Source: Alloscardovia criceti DSM 17774 (GTDB taxonomy: Bacteria; Actinomycetota; Actinomycetes; Actinomycetales; Bifidobacteriaceae). Taken from it: a stretch of DNA of 64,000 nt. The translations under genes were made by a program, and so were the position numbers. This document shows positions 9,198 to 19,080 of the stretch, one piece after another; positions within the stretch are counted from its first letter, which is position 1; each line of letters begins with the position of its first letter. Below the pieces are notes generated by a model. It was not told the DNA's origin, made no database searches, and saw nothing but the letters and a program-made list of their open reading frames with translations. Location of the stretch: contig NZ_AQXR01000011.1 of NCBI RefSeq assembly GCF_000376885.1, positions 525,967 through 589,966 on the forward strand. The letters are read 5' to 3'.

Positions 9198-10204
9198 TTG
9201 TCACGCAAATGCGCAAAATGGCGCACATCAGCCTCGATAGCATCGATATACTCCACTCTTCCGCCCTTACGTGAAGCTTGGAGAAGTTGCTCTTTCCATT
9301 CGTCACCAGATGATGAGAATTTAATATTGTATACGCCTTCCGGTACGCCGTTATTGAGCTGAGCGCGAACCTTGCGATACGGATCGGCAGATAAGAAGAA
9401 TTGACGTAAGCGCTCGCTATCTTCCTCTTCATCCGATTCCAGCAAATCAGCCACAGCATCGAGCCGGACAGACAAATTGCGTAAAAGCTGCGCCACATTA
9501 TCCGGATTTTCGTCCACCATAGCTTGAGTTCTATCCGGCGTCGTCAAAGCCACACGCGTCATATCTCTCCATGAGCCGGCTGCCAAAGCCAATGCGATAT
9601 TGGACTGTGGATTATCCACTAATTGAGCAGCCAATGCGGTGGAAACGACATGGGGCATGTGCGAAATTTGCGCTGTGGCTTTGTCGTGTTCCTCAGCATT
9701 TGTCACGATGAAACGGTTCTTGACACCCTCACAAATCATGCGCCCTACGGTGACGAAGCGTTCAAAATCCGTGTCGGATTCCACGGTCAGCGCCCACGTG
9801 GCATGTTGAAATAATTGAGCATCGGCGGCATCAAAGCCTGCCAATTCATTGCCCGCCATGGGATGTGCTCCCACAAAGGCTTGGCGTAGCCCATGCTTGC
9901 TCACAGTTGCAAGCACTTCACGCTTGACGCTCCCCACGTCGGTCAGCGTAGTGCGAGGGCTGAGTTTGCCGACCAGCGTGGCAATAATAGAATCCATAGC
10001 TTTAAGCGGTGTGCACAGGACGAGCACATCGGCTTCGGAGCTGGCAAGTTCGTCCAGTGTTTTTACACAATGAATGCCTGCCTTGCGCGCCTGCTCATAA
10101 GCGGCTGAGCGATGATTCCATGCGATGACCTCGTTCCCCGACTGCACCAGCGCCAGCGCAAGAGAGCCACCAATGAGACCCAAACCTGCAATGGCTACTT
10201 TCAT
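9194..10204 (-). CDS. tyrA: Prephenate dehydrogenase
   Basis: 336-residue NAD(P)-dependent enzyme converting prephenate to 4-hydroxyphenylpyruvate in tyrosine synthesis. The Rossmann motif GLGLIGGSLALAL is at residues 7-19, and GAHPMAGNELAGF near 120 contains the catalytic histidine region. ATG 10204 was chosen over an upstream ATG at 10315 because AGGAGG precedes it and the Rossmann strand starts immediately. Its start overlaps the pheA stop by four bases, so the two aromatic genes are translationally coupled. The C-terminal part after residue 280 may be a small regulatory extension. Confidence 0.92.
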   Translation of the reverse strand: MKVAIAGLGLIGGSLALALVQSGNEVIAWNHRSAAYEQARKAGIHCVKTLDELASSEADVLVLCTPLKAMDSIIATLVGKLSPRTTLTDVGSVKREVLATVSKHGLRQAFVGAHPMAGNELAGFDAADAQLFQHATWALTVESDTDFERFVTVGRMICEGVKNRFIVTNAEEHDKATAQISHMPHVVSTALAAQLVDNPQSNIALALAAGSWRDMTRVALTTPDRTQAMVDENPDNVAQLLRNLSVRLDAVADLLESDEEEDSERLRQFFLSADPYRKVRAQLNNGVPEGVYNIKFSSSGDEWKEQLLQASRKGGRVEYIDAIEADVRHFAHLRDN

Positions 10205-11133
10205 TTTTTGTCCTCCTCTAACATGGGATTGAGGCCGAGATGTGGCAAATTCCATTGCGTCGCTGGAATTTGAACCGTATTGCGTTGTGGATACACGGCG
10301 AGAATTTTCAGCCAATCGTTATGATCTTGAATTTCTTGGAGCACACGCTGAGCCTGAGAATCCCACGGTGCTGCGTCTAGGGTAATAATAAAGCTGTACG
10401 TGCCATCTACGGCCTTGATAGGTCGAGAAATAAGACTCGTCATATTGATGCCGTTATCTCTGAAGACATCCAACAAATCCGCGATAACTCCAGGGCCCGT
10501 AGACAGCGGGATAACCGTAATGATGCTTTCACAGGCTACATGCGCATTTTTCCATGCTGTGCACGCATCCACCGCATAACCCCGAGGCGCTAACACAAGA
10601 AAATCCGTATGCGCACCCGTGAAGTCCTGCACAGACCGGGCGAAAGTGTTCAGACCAAACAACTCCCCACTATGACGGGGGGCTAATCCCACTTGATGAG
10701 GCTGCAAGCTTTCTAAGGCCGCAGAATTGGAAGATGCTGAGACTGCACGCAGCCCATTGCGCTCCATAAACTGCATGCATTGCGCAAGACCGTGAGGATG
10801 AGCCGTAACCTCCGTGAGTTCTCCATGATCTGCTCGCACAAAAGCATCAAACTCCACATCAATGCTGTGTCGAAACACGGCTGCCACATTGTGTGCATCT
10901 ATAAGTCGATCCAGATTTACAGCGACGTAGCCTTCAACGTTATTTTCCCACGCTACGATGCCACAACCCTCACCCTCTTCAACATGCTCAAAAATCTCCT
11001 GCTCGCGCGCACAGGATTGAAGTTCGAACTGTTGACCGGCTAAGGAGGCTACCTGCGTAGGAATTATGTGGGCAACGTCTTGAGCCGCCTGAAATGTAAA
11101 AGAACCCTGAGGTCCGAGATAGTACAGCTTCAC
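10201..11133 (-). CDS. pheA: Prephenate dehydratase
   Basis: 310-residue enzyme making phenylpyruvate from prephenate. It begins MKLYYLGPQGSFTFQAA, the standard start; the periplasmic-binding-like catalytic domain spans about residues 1-190 and includes ENNVEGYVAVNLDRL; an ACT domain follows (SIITVIPLSTGPGVIADLLDVFRDNGINMTSLISRP) and probably binds phenylalanine for feedback control. The usual catalytic TxF motif appears as NTFARSV. It overlaps the upstream membrane-protein gene by one base and tyrA by four. Confidence 0.92.
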   Translation of the reverse strand: MKLYYLGPQGSFTFQAAQDVAHIIPTQVASLAGQQFELQSCAREQEIFEHVEEGEGCGIVAWENNVEGYVAVNLDRLIDAHNVAAVFRHSIDVEFDAFVRADHGELTEVTAHPHGLAQCMQFMERNGLRAVSASSNSAALESLQPHQVGLAPRHSGELFGLNTFARSVQDFTGAHTDFLVLAPRGYAVDACTAWKNAHVACESIITVIPLSTGPGVIADLLDVFRDNGINMTSLISRPIKAVDGTYSFIITLDAAPWDSQAQRVLQEIQDHNDWLKILAVYPQRNTVQIPATQWNLPHLGLNPMLEEDKK

Positions 11134-11609
11134 TATGCCCTCGCACTTTCACTGGCATGATCTCCGAATTTTTCCACCCACTCGCGCGGCAGAAACATCA
11201 CTAGGAGTTGCACAAGAATAATGCCATAGAGCCAGAAAAGAGATGCATGCTGCGACCAAAATGTGACGAGTGCCTTTCCGCCCATAGCCACAACCGTGCT
11301 CGTGGTCGTGCTCGATAGTGCCATAGCCCACACGACAACTGCGGATACGAGAGCATGCACAAATTCATGCCAGAGCGTAGCACGCGCCTCGACTCGCGCT
11401 CCCGCCAGAAAACAGGACAGTCCTACGAGCATCAGCGCAAGAATGAGACCATAGGGAATATTGTAAGCGGCACCCAAGCGGTATGAAAAAGTGCCTACAA
11501 GAGCTACTACTGATGCCGAAAGGAGCGTAAAAATCCAAGAACCTATAGTAGAGGGTTTTTGAGGCACTGTGCTATCCAAACTGTGAAATGTATTGACTCT
11601 CAACACCAT
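11133..11609 (-). CDS. Conserved four-helix membrane protein upstream of pheA
   Basis: 158-residue protein of unknown function with four predicted membrane segments, roughly residues 23-43, 50-68, 82-108 and 116-140, and a charged tail. Membrane proteins of this kind lie between typA and pheA in related genomes, by memory. The stop overlaps the pheA start (TAATG arrangement), indicating coupling. The ATG lies in the loop of a 13-bp perfect inverted repeat, so initiation may be structure-dependent. No transport or catalytic motif was recognised. Confidence 0.7.
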   Translation of the reverse strand: MVLRVNTFHSLDSTVPQKPSTIGSWIFTLLSASVVALVGTFSYRLGAAYNIPYGLILALMLVGLSCFLAGARVEARATLWHEFVHALVSAVVVWAMALSSTTTSTVVAMGGKALVTFWSQHASLFWLYGIILVQLLVMFLPREWVEKFGDHASESARA

Positions 11610-11632
11610 TCTAATGCGCGTTGAGAGTCAAT
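11592..11632 (-). promoter_or_regulatory. Perfect inverted repeat around the start codon of the pheA-upstream membrane gene
   Basis: Thirteen-base arms (ATTGACTCTCAAC and GTTGAGAGTCAAT) separated by 15 bases. The ATG at 11609-11607 is inside the loop. No U-tract follows on either strand, so it is not an ordinary terminator. It could be a protein site or an mRNA hairpin controlling translation of the aromatic operon. Confidence 0.55.
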
Positions 11633-11685
11633 TGATAAAACGCCTATATTTTTGACGTTTTAGTTCCTGTTATTTTTTTTGACGT

Positions 11686-13611
11686 TTAGTTGCCCTGCTT
11701 GGACTGACGACGCTGCTGAGCATGCCACTTGTACCATGCATCACGGCTCAAAATAATCTTGCGCACGCGGATGGATTCAGGGGTTACTTCAACGCATTCG
11801 TCATCATTTGCGAAGTCCAAAGACTCTTCCAAACTCATCTGAATTGGTGGCGTCAAGGTTTCGAGTACATCTGCCGTGGCCGAACGCATATTGGTCATAT
11901 GCTTTTCCAGTGTAATGTTGATATCCAAATCGCCTGGCTTACCCGTTACGCCCACAACCTGGCCTTCATAGACAGGAGACTGTGGTTGCACGAAGAAGTT
12001 TCCACGAGCCTGTAGCTTCTGCATAGCGTATGGGCTAGCCTTACCCTGACGGTCTGCCACCATGGAACCGTTCTGACGTACGACAATCTCGCCAGCCCAG
12101 TCATCGTACCCTGCAGAAATAGAAGATGCGATGCCGGTGCCGCGCGTGCTAGACAACAACTGAGTTCTGAAACCAATCAAACCACGGCTTGGCACGGTAA
12201 ACTCCATACGTACCCAACCGGAACCATGATTGGTCATGGAATCCATACGACCCTTGCGGGCTGCCATAAGCTGGGTTACAGCACCCATATACTCTTCTGG
12301 CACATCAATGGTGGAATGCTCGAACGGCTCCTTTACCTTGCCGTCGACCGTACGGGTGACAACCTGAGGACGACCCACAGTCAATTCGAAGCCTTCGCGG
12401 CGCATTTCTTCTGCCAGCACGGCCAAAGCTAACTCACCACGACCACGGACTTCCCACACATCTGGACGATTCGTGTCATGCACCTGAATGGACACGTTAC
12501 CGATAAGTTCCTTATCCAAACGATCCTTCAGCATACGTGCAGTCAGCTTGTGGTCCTTGCCTTCAGTACCAGCCAATGGAGAATCATTCGTACCGAAAGT
12601 CATGGAAATTGCTGGCTCATCGACGTGAATCAATGGCAAAGGCAACGGATTATTTGGATCGACGATGGTTTCACCAATCATGATGTCATCCACACCCGCA
12701 ATTGCCACGATGTCGCCAGGACCTGCAGTTTCGGCTGGAACGCGATCCAGGCCTTCTGTGCGCAAGATTTCGGTCAACTTGAAGTTCACAATCTTGCCGT
12801 CGTTACGCGACAGGCCGTACTGCTTGCCCTTGACGAGCTCGCCGGAGTAAATACGTACCAAACCCAAACGGCCCAAGTAATCCGATGCGTCAATATTGGT
12901 GACGTGAGCCTGCAAAGGAGCATTCTCGTCATACTCCGGAGCTGGGATGTTCTTCACAATCATTTCGAAGAGTGGCTCAAGATTGTCATTGTCTGGCACA
13001 TCGCCATCTGCAGGCTGATTGACGGAAGCACGGCCCGCCTTCGCAGCACAGTAAATAACGGGCAAATCCAGCAAAGCATCCAAATCGAGATCCACGCCTT
13101 CCTCTACCACGTCCTGTGCCAAACCTAGCAGCAAATCCGTGGCTTCGGACACGACCTCGTCGATACGCGCATCTGGACGGTCGGTCTTATTAATGGCCAG
13201 AATCACAGGAAGCTTAGCTTCCAAGGCCTTGCGCAGCACGAAGCGCGTTTGTGGCAGTGGGCCTTCCGAAGCATCCACGAGCAGAACCACACCATCCACC
13301 ATGGAAATACCGCGTTCTACTTCACCACCAAAGTCCGCGTGGCCTGGGGTGTCCACCACATTGATGACGATACCTTCGTGCTCACCAAGCTCCACAGCTG
13401 CTGGTCCGTGATAATGGATAGCCGTATTCTTGGCAAGGATAGTAATACCCTTTTCACGCTCAATATCGCCAGAGTCCATCACACGGTCTGGAACTTCTTC
13501 ACGCTCAGAGAAAACATTGGATTGCTGAAGCATGGCATTTACCAAAGTGGTCTTACCGTGATCAACGTGCGCGACAATAGCTACATTACGAATATTTGAG
13601 CGGATTGCCAT
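11686..13611 (-). CDS. typA: Translational GTPase TypA/BipA
   Basis: 641-residue ribosome-associated GTPase involved in late ribosome assembly and stress or cold growth. G1 AHVDHGKTT at residues 14-22, switch [16 protein letters not shown]3 [15 protein letters not shown]4 [12 protein letters not shown]-like domains follow, then the BipA-specific C-terminal domain ([18 protein letters not shown] segment, here [17 protein letters not shown]). Length is typical. AGAGG precedes the ATG. It stands between scpB and the pheA-upstream membrane gene, the order usual in bifidobacteria. Confidence 0.95.
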   Translation of the reverse strand: MAIRSNIRNVAIVAHVDHGKTTLVNAMLQQSNVFSEREEVPDRVMDSGDIEREKGITILAKNTAIHYHGPAAVELGEHEGIVINVVDTPGHADFGGEVERGISMVDGVVLLVDASEGPLPQTRFVLRKALEAKLPVILAINKTDRPDARIDEVVSEATDLLLGLAQDVVEEGVDLDLDALLDLPVIYCAAKAGRASVNQPADGDVPDNDNLEPLFEMIVKNIPAPEYDENAPLQAHVTNIDASDYLGRLGLVRIYSGELVKGKQYGLSRNDGKIVNFKLTEILRTEGLDRVPAETAGPGDIVAIAGVDDIMIGETIVDPNNPLPLPLIHVDEPAISMTFGTNDSPLAGTEGKDHKLTARMLKDRLDKELIGNVSIQVHDTNRPDVWEVRGRGELALAVLAEEMRREGFELTVGRPQVVTRTVDGKVKEPFEHSTIDVPEEYMGAVTQLMAARKGRMDSMTNHGSGWVRMEFTVPSRGLIGFRTQLLSSTRGTGIASSISAGYDDWAGEIVVRQNGSMVADRQGKASPYAMQKLQARGNFFVQPQSPVYEGQVVGVTGKPGDLDINITLEKHMTNMRSATADVLETLTPPIQMSLEESLDFANDDECVEVTPESIRVRKIILSRDAWYKWHAQQRRQSKQGN

Positions 13612-13715
13612 TCAATACCTCTTTTATTTGATATAAAGTTAATCGCTAAAAAGCTAACTATAAATAAACCTTGAGCAAGTTTACGATGTCTTCAAGACAC
13701 GCCTGACACTGACTA

Positions 13716-14294
13716 TTATAAGTCTTTTTCATCTGGCACGGAGGACGGCAAAAATGGTGCTAGCAGTGGCAAATGACTCAGTTCCGTCAAACCCATTTTG
13801 TCCAAAAACAGCACGGTGGTTTCCAGCAATGCCGCATGTGTTTCTTCATCCAGACCGTTCTCGCGGATAAGACCGCGGACCATTAAGGATCGAATCACAC
13901 CATCCGAGCTCACTCCGCGAATGGCGGTAACCTGCGCACGTGTAATGGGCTGCTTGTAGGCAATAATAGCCAAGGTTTCCAGAGCTGCTTGAGAAAGCCG
14001 AGCCGTTTGACCATCCGTAATAAATTGTGCAACCACATTTTCATAGGCCTGAGCAGTCATATATTGCCAGCCTTGCGCCGTATGCACCAGTTCAAAGCCT
14101 CGGCCTTGCTGGGCATATTCTGCGCTGAGCTCGTCGATAGCCTGCTCGACGCGTGATTCAGCATCTTGAGCCTCGTCCATATATCCGGTGGCGCTCAAAG
14201 CTGCTGCCAATTGTGATACGGTCAAGGCCTGATCACTTGCCATAAAAATAGCCTCCAGAGCCGGCTTAATGTCGAGCTTATCGTCAGTACTCAT
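13716..14294 (-). CDS. scpB: Segregation and condensation protein B
   Basis: 192-residue kleisin-associated winged-helix protein. Two winged-helix domains are visible; the conserved LSQAALETLAIIAYKQPITRAQVTAIRGV segment is at about residues 98-126 and RENGLDEETHAALLETTVLFLDKMGL closes the fold. It acts with ScpA and the Smc encoded at 44 kb to compact the chromosome. The ATG overlaps the scpA stop by one base (TAATG). Confidence 0.94.
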   Translation of the reverse strand: MSTDDKLDIKPALEAIFMASDQALTVSQLAAALSATGYMDEAQDAESRVEQAIDELSAEYAQQGRGFELVHTAQGWQYMTAQAYENVVAQFITDGQTARLSQAALETLAIIAYKQPITRAQVTAIRGVSSDGVIRSLMVRGLIRENGLDEETHAALLETTVLFLDKMGLTELSHLPLLAPFLPSSVPDEKDL

Positions 14295-15100
14295 TACGCG
14301 AAATCTCCTTCAGAAATAGCTACGACATCGGTGGTATCACGGGAATCATTGTCCGACAGCCACCGCACAAATAACTGCCCAAATGGTTGTTCCTGCTTAA
14401 ACTGCACAACGCCTTGCTTGAAAAAGGCTAACACCGCAAGAAACCTTGCTACCACCTCAATTTTTTGCGTCGTGCCCGAAACCAACTCGGTAAAGCTCAC
14501 TTCTGTTTTATTTCCCGCTGCACGCAAAATATCGCGAACTATCCCCGCCTGAATACGCAAATCCACCATGGGCACGTGCAACTGATGTACGGACACCTCT
14601 TGTGCAGGTGCATTCATAAATGCATGTACAGCCAGTTGAAGGAAATCTTCCAAGGAAATATTGAGATCTATGTCCGGCATGAGAGCAGCCATATTGGGGC
14701 TCAGCATGGCAGGATGGGCAAAGCGCCCGGAATTTTGAGCCAGTCGGGAGCGAAAATCCTCCCCTGCCTGTTTAAAAGCTCGATACTGCAAGAGTCGTGC
14801 GAAAAGCAGGTCGCGCTCCTGTAAAGCTTCGAAACTTGCATCCGATATATCATCACTCGCATCATGTGGGATTAAACTTGCAGATTTCGCCTCTACAAGT
14901 ATGGAAGCCACGTCTATGAAGGAGCTCACCTGATCGGCGTCTTTGCTCAAATCCAGCTGACGCACATAATCCAAAAATTCCTCGGTGATGGCCGATAAAG
15001 AAATATTAGTCAGCTCCAGTTGGCGTTGACTCAGAAGGCTTAACAGCACCTCGAAAGGACCCTGATAGCCCTCCAAGCTGACGTTAAAACTCTCTGTCAC
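14294..15100 (-). CDS. scpA: Segregation and condensation protein A (kleisin)
   Basis: 268-residue kleisin that bridges Smc heads. N-terminal helix bundle FNVSLEGYQGPFEVLLSLLSQRQLEL is the family signature; a middle region LVEAKSASLIP and a C-terminal winged helix (FLAVLAFFKQGVVQFKQEQPFGQLFVRW) are present. It is followed directly by scpB, with one-base overlap, and preceded by parA after 62 bases. Confidence 0.94.
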   Translation of the reverse strand: MTESFNVSLEGYQGPFEVLLSLLSQRQLELTNISLSAITEEFLDYVRQLDLSKDADQVSSFIDVASILVEAKSASLIPHDASDDISDASFEALQERDLLFARLLQYRAFKQAGEDFRSRLAQNSGRFAHPAMLSPNMAALMPDIDLNISLEDFLQLAVHAFMNAPAQEVSVHQLHVPMVDLRIQAGIVRDILRAAGNKTEVSFTELVSGTTQKIEVVARFLAVLAFFKQGVVQFKQEQPFGQLFVRWLSDNDSRDTTDVVAISEGDFA

Positions 15101-15162
15101 AGTTCCCTATCTCAGTGCCGAAAACGTACGAAAAATATGCTACTTCTTGTAGAGGATGCAAA

Positions 15163-16002
15163 CTACGCCACAATGCCGTTGGCAATAATCTCTCGCGCTA
15201 CCTCGCGATATTCCTTTGCTGTGGTGTGCTGCGGAGAAAACATGGTAATAGGTTTTGCGGCCACGGATGCGTCTGCGATCTTAATAGAACGCGTGATCAC
15301 GGTATGGAAAACCTTGCCTTGGAAGGCATCATAAATGCGTTGAAGCACTTCTTCGGCATGCAAAGTACGCGTATACATAGTGACGAGAACGCCATAAACT
15401 TCCAGCTGTGGATTGATGCGACTTTTCACCTTTTCAATGGAATCCATCAGCAAAGCCACACCGCGCAATGCGAAGAATTCTGCAGCCACAGGGATAATCA
15501 CACCATCGGCTGCCGTCAGCGCATTGACCGTGAGCAGACCCAGCGAAGGCTGGCAATCGATAATAATCAAATCATACTCATTGCGCACCTGACGCAGAAC
15601 CGAGGCCAAAACCTGCTCGCGGCCCACTTCGGTAACCAATTGAATTTCTGCAGCCGACAAGTCGATATTGGCCGGGATGACATCGAGTTCCGGGAAACGT
15701 GTATGCTGGATGACCTCGTGCACATCCATACTAGGATTAAACATGGCCGTATAAATGGTGTTTGGCACATTATTGGCATTTACGCCTAAAGCCACAGACG
15801 CTGCACCCTGAGGATCAAAATCCACGATGAGCACTTTTCGGCCGTACTGGCTTAATGCTCCGGCGATATTGACGCTACTCGTGGTTTTGCCTACGCCGCC
15901 CTTTTGATTACACATAGCAATGATGCGGGCAGGGCCATGCTGTTCAAGTGTTTTCGGTGCGGGGAAAGTTTCATACTCTCGACCCAAAAGATCTGTTGGC
16001 AT
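15163..16002 (-). CDS. ParA family ATPase (scpA-linked)
   Basis: 279-residue deviant-Walker ATPase: CNQKGGVGKTTSSVNIAGAL near residues 31-50, FDPQGAASVALG (A' box), and IIDCQPSLGLLTVNAL (Walker B). This is the ParA/Soj-like protein of the scpAB cluster rather than the origin-linked parAB pair, because no parB or parS-like site accompanies it. Its role in segregation is inferred from family and context. In related genomes xerD usually lies just upstream; here a sugar transport block intervenes. Confidence 0.88.
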   Translation of the reverse strand: MPTDLLGREYETFPAPKTLEQHGPARIIAMCNQKGGVGKTTSSVNIAGALSQYGRKVLIVDFDPQGAASVALGVNANNVPNTIYTAMFNPSMDVHEVIQHTRFPELDVIPANIDLSAAEIQLVTEVGREQVLASVLRQVRNEYDLIIIDCQPSLGLLTVNALTAADGVIIPVAAEFFALRGVALLMDSIEKVKSRINPQLEVYGVLVTMYTRTLHAEEVLQRIYDAFQGKVFHTVITRSIKIADASVAAKPITMFSPQHTTAKEYREVAREIIANGIVA

Positions 16003-16101
16003 AATTATTAGATTAGCACGCTAGGCGGAGGGCGTACCGTCCGTTTTGCGGCTTGTGTCATCCCTTTCGTTCAAGATTTTCTGATATCCGGCCTGTGAAG
16101 A

Positions 16102-16713
16102 TTATTCAGAATCTTTCATGTATTTTCTCATTACGCGTTCCGTAAAGGGAATGTGAAGCATCAGCATACTGCCATAACCGATAACCACAACTAAAAACAG
16201 GAGCTGTGGCAGGAGCATCACAGTCCCCAAGATAATGCCCACGAATGCTGCATCGATAAGTACCAAGACAAGCGTATAGCCCCAGTGGACGACGCCAAAA
16301 ACGAAACCATTGAACCAGGTGCGAGGAATAGAATTTGCAAACCGTGCCTGCAGTGCAAAAGTCCACTCAAAACCTATGACCCACACGATGCTCAAGCCGT
16401 ACTGCACAATAAGCAGCTCGGGCACGCGCACAAAAAGCCACATGTATCCTAGGATAAAAGCCAGCACTAGATAAGGTATCCACAAAACCGTAGCTTGAAA
16501 AACATTGCTTTTCCACGCCTGAAAATAGGTGCGTACTACCCCTTTGCCTTCTCCATACAATGTTTTGCGTGCAGCCACATTGCCTGCTGCCAGCGATGCG
16601 CCGATAGTAACAAGTGGAATGGATGTCACAAGCATGAGCAGATTAATGAGAATGCCGTCGGTGAGATTATTCCATGCCTGCATAAAGCGCGAATCTGGCG
16701 ATAACCAGTTCAT
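16102..16713 (-). CDS. DUF624 (YesL-like) membrane protein
   Basis: 203-residue integral membrane protein with five or six helices and the DUF624 N-terminal pattern FMQAWNNLTDGILINLLMLVTSIPLVTIGAS followed by AARKTLYGEGKGVVRTYFQAW. DUF624 proteins are commonly encoded in sugar ABC transporter loci of Firmicutes and bifidobacteria; their role is unknown but is presumed linked to carbohydrate uptake. AGGAGG precedes the ATG. It lies downstream of the permease pair, separated by a terminator-like hairpin. Confidence 0.85.
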   Translation of the reverse strand: MNWLSPDSRFMQAWNNLTDGILINLLMLVTSIPLVTIGASLAAGNVAARKTLYGEGKGVVRTYFQAWKSNVFQATVLWIPYLVLAFILGYMWLFVRVPELLIVQYGLSIVWVIGFEWTFALQARFANSIPRTWFNGFVFGVVHWGYTLVLVLIDAAFVGIILGTVMLLPQLLFLVVVIGYGSMLMLHIPFTERVMRKYMKDSE

Positions 16714-17026
16714 TTTTTCCTCCTACGTAACATCGTAAGAATTCTGTGTTCTTGTACTATTCTTGTACTTTTTGGTGAACCGCGCACGCCAGGGCTGTGT
16801 TCATATCAGAGCTGCGTTCATACATGACTGTGTTTATTTGTACGATGTGTTTATTTGCATGCTGCGGCATTTCCGAACGGTGGCAAAAAATAAAAGCGGC
16901 TACGTGCAAACCACAGCAACCGCCTTTATTTATTCGCCTCATCTCTATCCCTCTTCAGCTCTTAACCGAGTTGTAAAACACAGTTCTTGAGTATAAAGAA
17001 TTGGCTTAGCTCCAGTGTAGCCTATT
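16714..17026. other. Intergenic region upstream of the DUF624 gene
   Basis: 313 bases without a credible gene. It holds the terminator at 16884-16931 and two direct copies of TGTGTTTATTTG at 16829-16840 and 16846-16857, spaced 17 bases start to start. These could be regulator half-sites on one helix face but nothing further supports that. Confidence 0.5.
16884..16931 (-). terminator. Terminator after the sugar ABC permease genes
   Basis: Fourteen-base stem with two G-U pairs (arms 16888-16901 and 16918-16931), followed on the minus strand by six Ts. Confidence 0.7.
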
Positions 17027-17869
17027 TTATCCCTTGACAGCACCAGCCATAACACCACTGACGATATATTTTTGGCACGCAAGGTAGAAGATGATGATTG
17101 GGATGATTGCCAGCACGAGGCAAGCCATCATAGCGCCCATATCGATAGAGCCGTATCCACCCTTTAAGTACTGCACAGCCACAGAAATGGTCTTATACTT
17201 ACCCAAATCCAAGGTGAGGTATGGAAGCAGGTAGTCGTTCCAGATCCACATAGCCTCCAAAATGGATACTGAGATAATAGAAGGCTTCATAATAGGTACT
17301 ACGATCTGGAAGAAAATGCGTGGAACCGAAGCACCATCGATCATGGCCGATTCTTCCAAAGACTTTGGAATGCCCTTGATAACGCCGGTGAAGACGAATA
17401 CGGCTAGGCCCGCACCAAAGCCGAGATAGATAATCCACAAGCCCCACGGCGTGTTGAGCTTCAGCATGTCCGCCAGCTTAGACAGGGTAAACATCACCAT
17501 CTGGAATGGCACAATCATGTTGAAGAGGAACAGCGTGTAGAGCAACTTTGCGGCCCAATTGTCTACGCGTACAATCCACCATGCGCACATAGAGGTGCAG
17601 AGAATAATCAGCGCCACAGCACCCACAGTAATGAATGCGGTCCAGCCGAAGGACTGGAAGAACTGAGTTTGCTCAATTCCACGCGTGTAGTTTTCAAGAC
17701 CTACGAAAGCCTTGCCTACAGGGAAGGAGAACGCATTTGCAGAAATATAGGCCTTCTGCTTGAAGGAATTAATGAGCACAAGGATAATTGGGAAAATCCA
17801 CAACAAGCTGACCACAGCGAAGAATGCGGACCACGCACCACTGTGCTTAATCTTATTGTTATCGTTCAT
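17027..17869 (-). CDS. Carbohydrate ABC transporter permease (MalG type)
   Basis: 280-residue inner-membrane permease of the CUT1 sugar family. Six helices; the EAA loop appears as GIPKSLEESAMIDGASVPRIFFQIVVPIMKPS around residues 180-212, which contacts a cytoplasmic ATPase. The C-terminus ends VSGVMAGAVKG, typical of MalG-like proteins. Its ATG overlaps the stop of the MalF-type gene by one base (TAATG). No ATPase gene is in this locus, so a shared MsmK-type ATPase encoded elsewhere probably drives it. Confidence 0.92.
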   Translation of the reverse strand: MNDNNKIKHSGAWSAFFAVVSLLWIFPIILVLINSFKQKAYISANAFSFPVGKAFVGLENYTRGIEQTQFFQSFGWTAFITVGAVALIILCTSMCAWWIVRVDNWAAKLLYTLFLFNMIVPFQMVMFTLSKLADMLKLNTPWGLWIIYLGFGAGLAVFVFTGVIKGIPKSLEESAMIDGASVPRIFFQIVVPIMKPSIISVSILEAMWIWNDYLLPYLTLDLGKYKTISVAVQYLKGGYGSIDMGAMMACLVLAIIPIIIFYLACQKYIVSGVMAGAVKG

Positions 17870-18723
17870 TATGCCTGCACCTCCCTGCTTGTGGTGAGTC
17901 GGTTTTGAATCAAGGCGATGACAGCTACGAGGATAAAGAACAGAACTGCCTTAGCCTGGCCAACGCCTTCCCAGCCCATGCGTCCATAGAAGGTACGTGT
18001 AATATTCATGGCCAAACCTTCAGACATATTACTTGGCGCACCATTGGTCAATGCCAAGTTCTGATCGTAAAGCTTGAAACCGTTCGTCACGGTTAGGAAG
18101 GAGCATACGGTAATCGATGGCATCATCAACGGGATGATAATGCGGAACATAATCTGTGAACCGCTGGCGCCATCGACCTGAGCTGCTTCGAGCACATCGG
18201 ATGGCAACGCTTGCAAACCTGCGATGTAGATGATCATCATATAACCGATCTGCTGCCAGCTCACGACGATGACCAGTCCCCAGAAACCATATACTGCAGA
18301 ATACGTCAATGCACGTCCCCAATGAGCAAGAATGCCATTGAGCAAGAGCAACCAAATATAACCGAGGACGATACCGCCGATCAGATTTGGCATAAATAAC
18401 GCCGAACGATAAAGCGAGGAACCCTTGATTGCTCGTGTTAACAAATAAGCAATAGCAAAGGCCGCTACATTAATCACAATCGTCGTGACGATGGTAAAGG
18501 CTGCAGAGAATCCGAGAGCATGCAGGAATTCCTTATCCGAGAATGCTTTCGCGTAATTCTTCAAGCCGACAAATTCGCCATCCGTTACCGTCGTGAACTC
18601 ACAAAAACTCAAGTACACACCCATAATAAATGGCACTATGAAGCCAATGATAAACGCAAGGAAAGTCGGTAAAGCAAAAAGCCCCCACCACTTTCTCACT
18701 GCTTTTCCAACCATATCAACCAT
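17869..18723 (-). CDS. Carbohydrate ABC transporter permease (MalF type)
   Basis: 284-residue partner permease of the CUT1 family, with six helices and an EAA loop reading ALPSDVLEAAQVDGASGSQIMFRIIIPLMMPS. ATG 18723 was chosen because AGGAGG lies five bases before it; the frame extends upstream to 18867 but that part is not family-like. The gene is divergent from the LacI-type regulator gene across a region rich in CG-centred palindromes, so it is likely repressed by that regulator. Confidence 0.92.
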   Translation of the reverse strand: MVDMVGKAVRKWWGLFALPTFLAFIIGFIVPFIMGVYLSFCEFTTVTDGEFVGLKNYAKAFSDKEFLHALGFSAAFTIVTTIVINVAAFAIAYLLTRAIKGSSLYRSALFMPNLIGGIVLGYIWLLLLNGILAHWGRALTYSAVYGFWGLVIVVSWQQIGYMMIIYIAGLQALPSDVLEAAQVDGASGSQIMFRIIIPLMMPSITVCSFLTVTNGFKLYDQNLALTNGAPSNMSEGLAMNITRTFYGRMGWEGVGQAKAVLFFILVAVIALIQNRLTTSREVQA

Positions 18724-19080
18724 ATGGTCCTCCTCCTTCGAAACACAGCTTCGTGTATCTTCGTTGGCACCGCAATGCGTGGAAATCGCGAATACACAGT
18801 TGATATCACGCATGAACCATTGCCAAACAATACATCCATAATAGACATCGTTTGCATAAATTGTCAAACGTTGTCATTTTTGTGTCGCAATTTTTTGCAA
18901 AACAAGAGAATATTTTTTGCAATGATCATAAGAATTCTAGTAATTAATGGAGATAAACCCCTATTTATCAACAATGCAAATCGTTTGCAATCTTTGCAAA
19001 AACTCAGGATTTTTTTATGCAAACGTTTGTAAAAAATACTCTAGAATGATAAACTATAAAAGATAATTGAGGAGGTTTTC
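18724..19080. promoter_or_regulatory. Divergent regulatory region with LacI-type operators
   Basis: 357 bases between the permease gene and the regulator gene. It contains a spaced palindrome TGCAAA-TCG-TTTGCA at 18975-18989, an uninterrupted CAAACGTTTG at 19020-19029 within TGCAAACGTTTGTA (19018-19031), and further half sites ATCGTTTGCA and TGTCAAACGTTG at about 18847-18875. CG-centred palindromes of this kind are the usual LacI-family operators. The site at 19020 lies about 50 bases before the regulator ATG, consistent with autoregulation. Confidence 0.65.
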
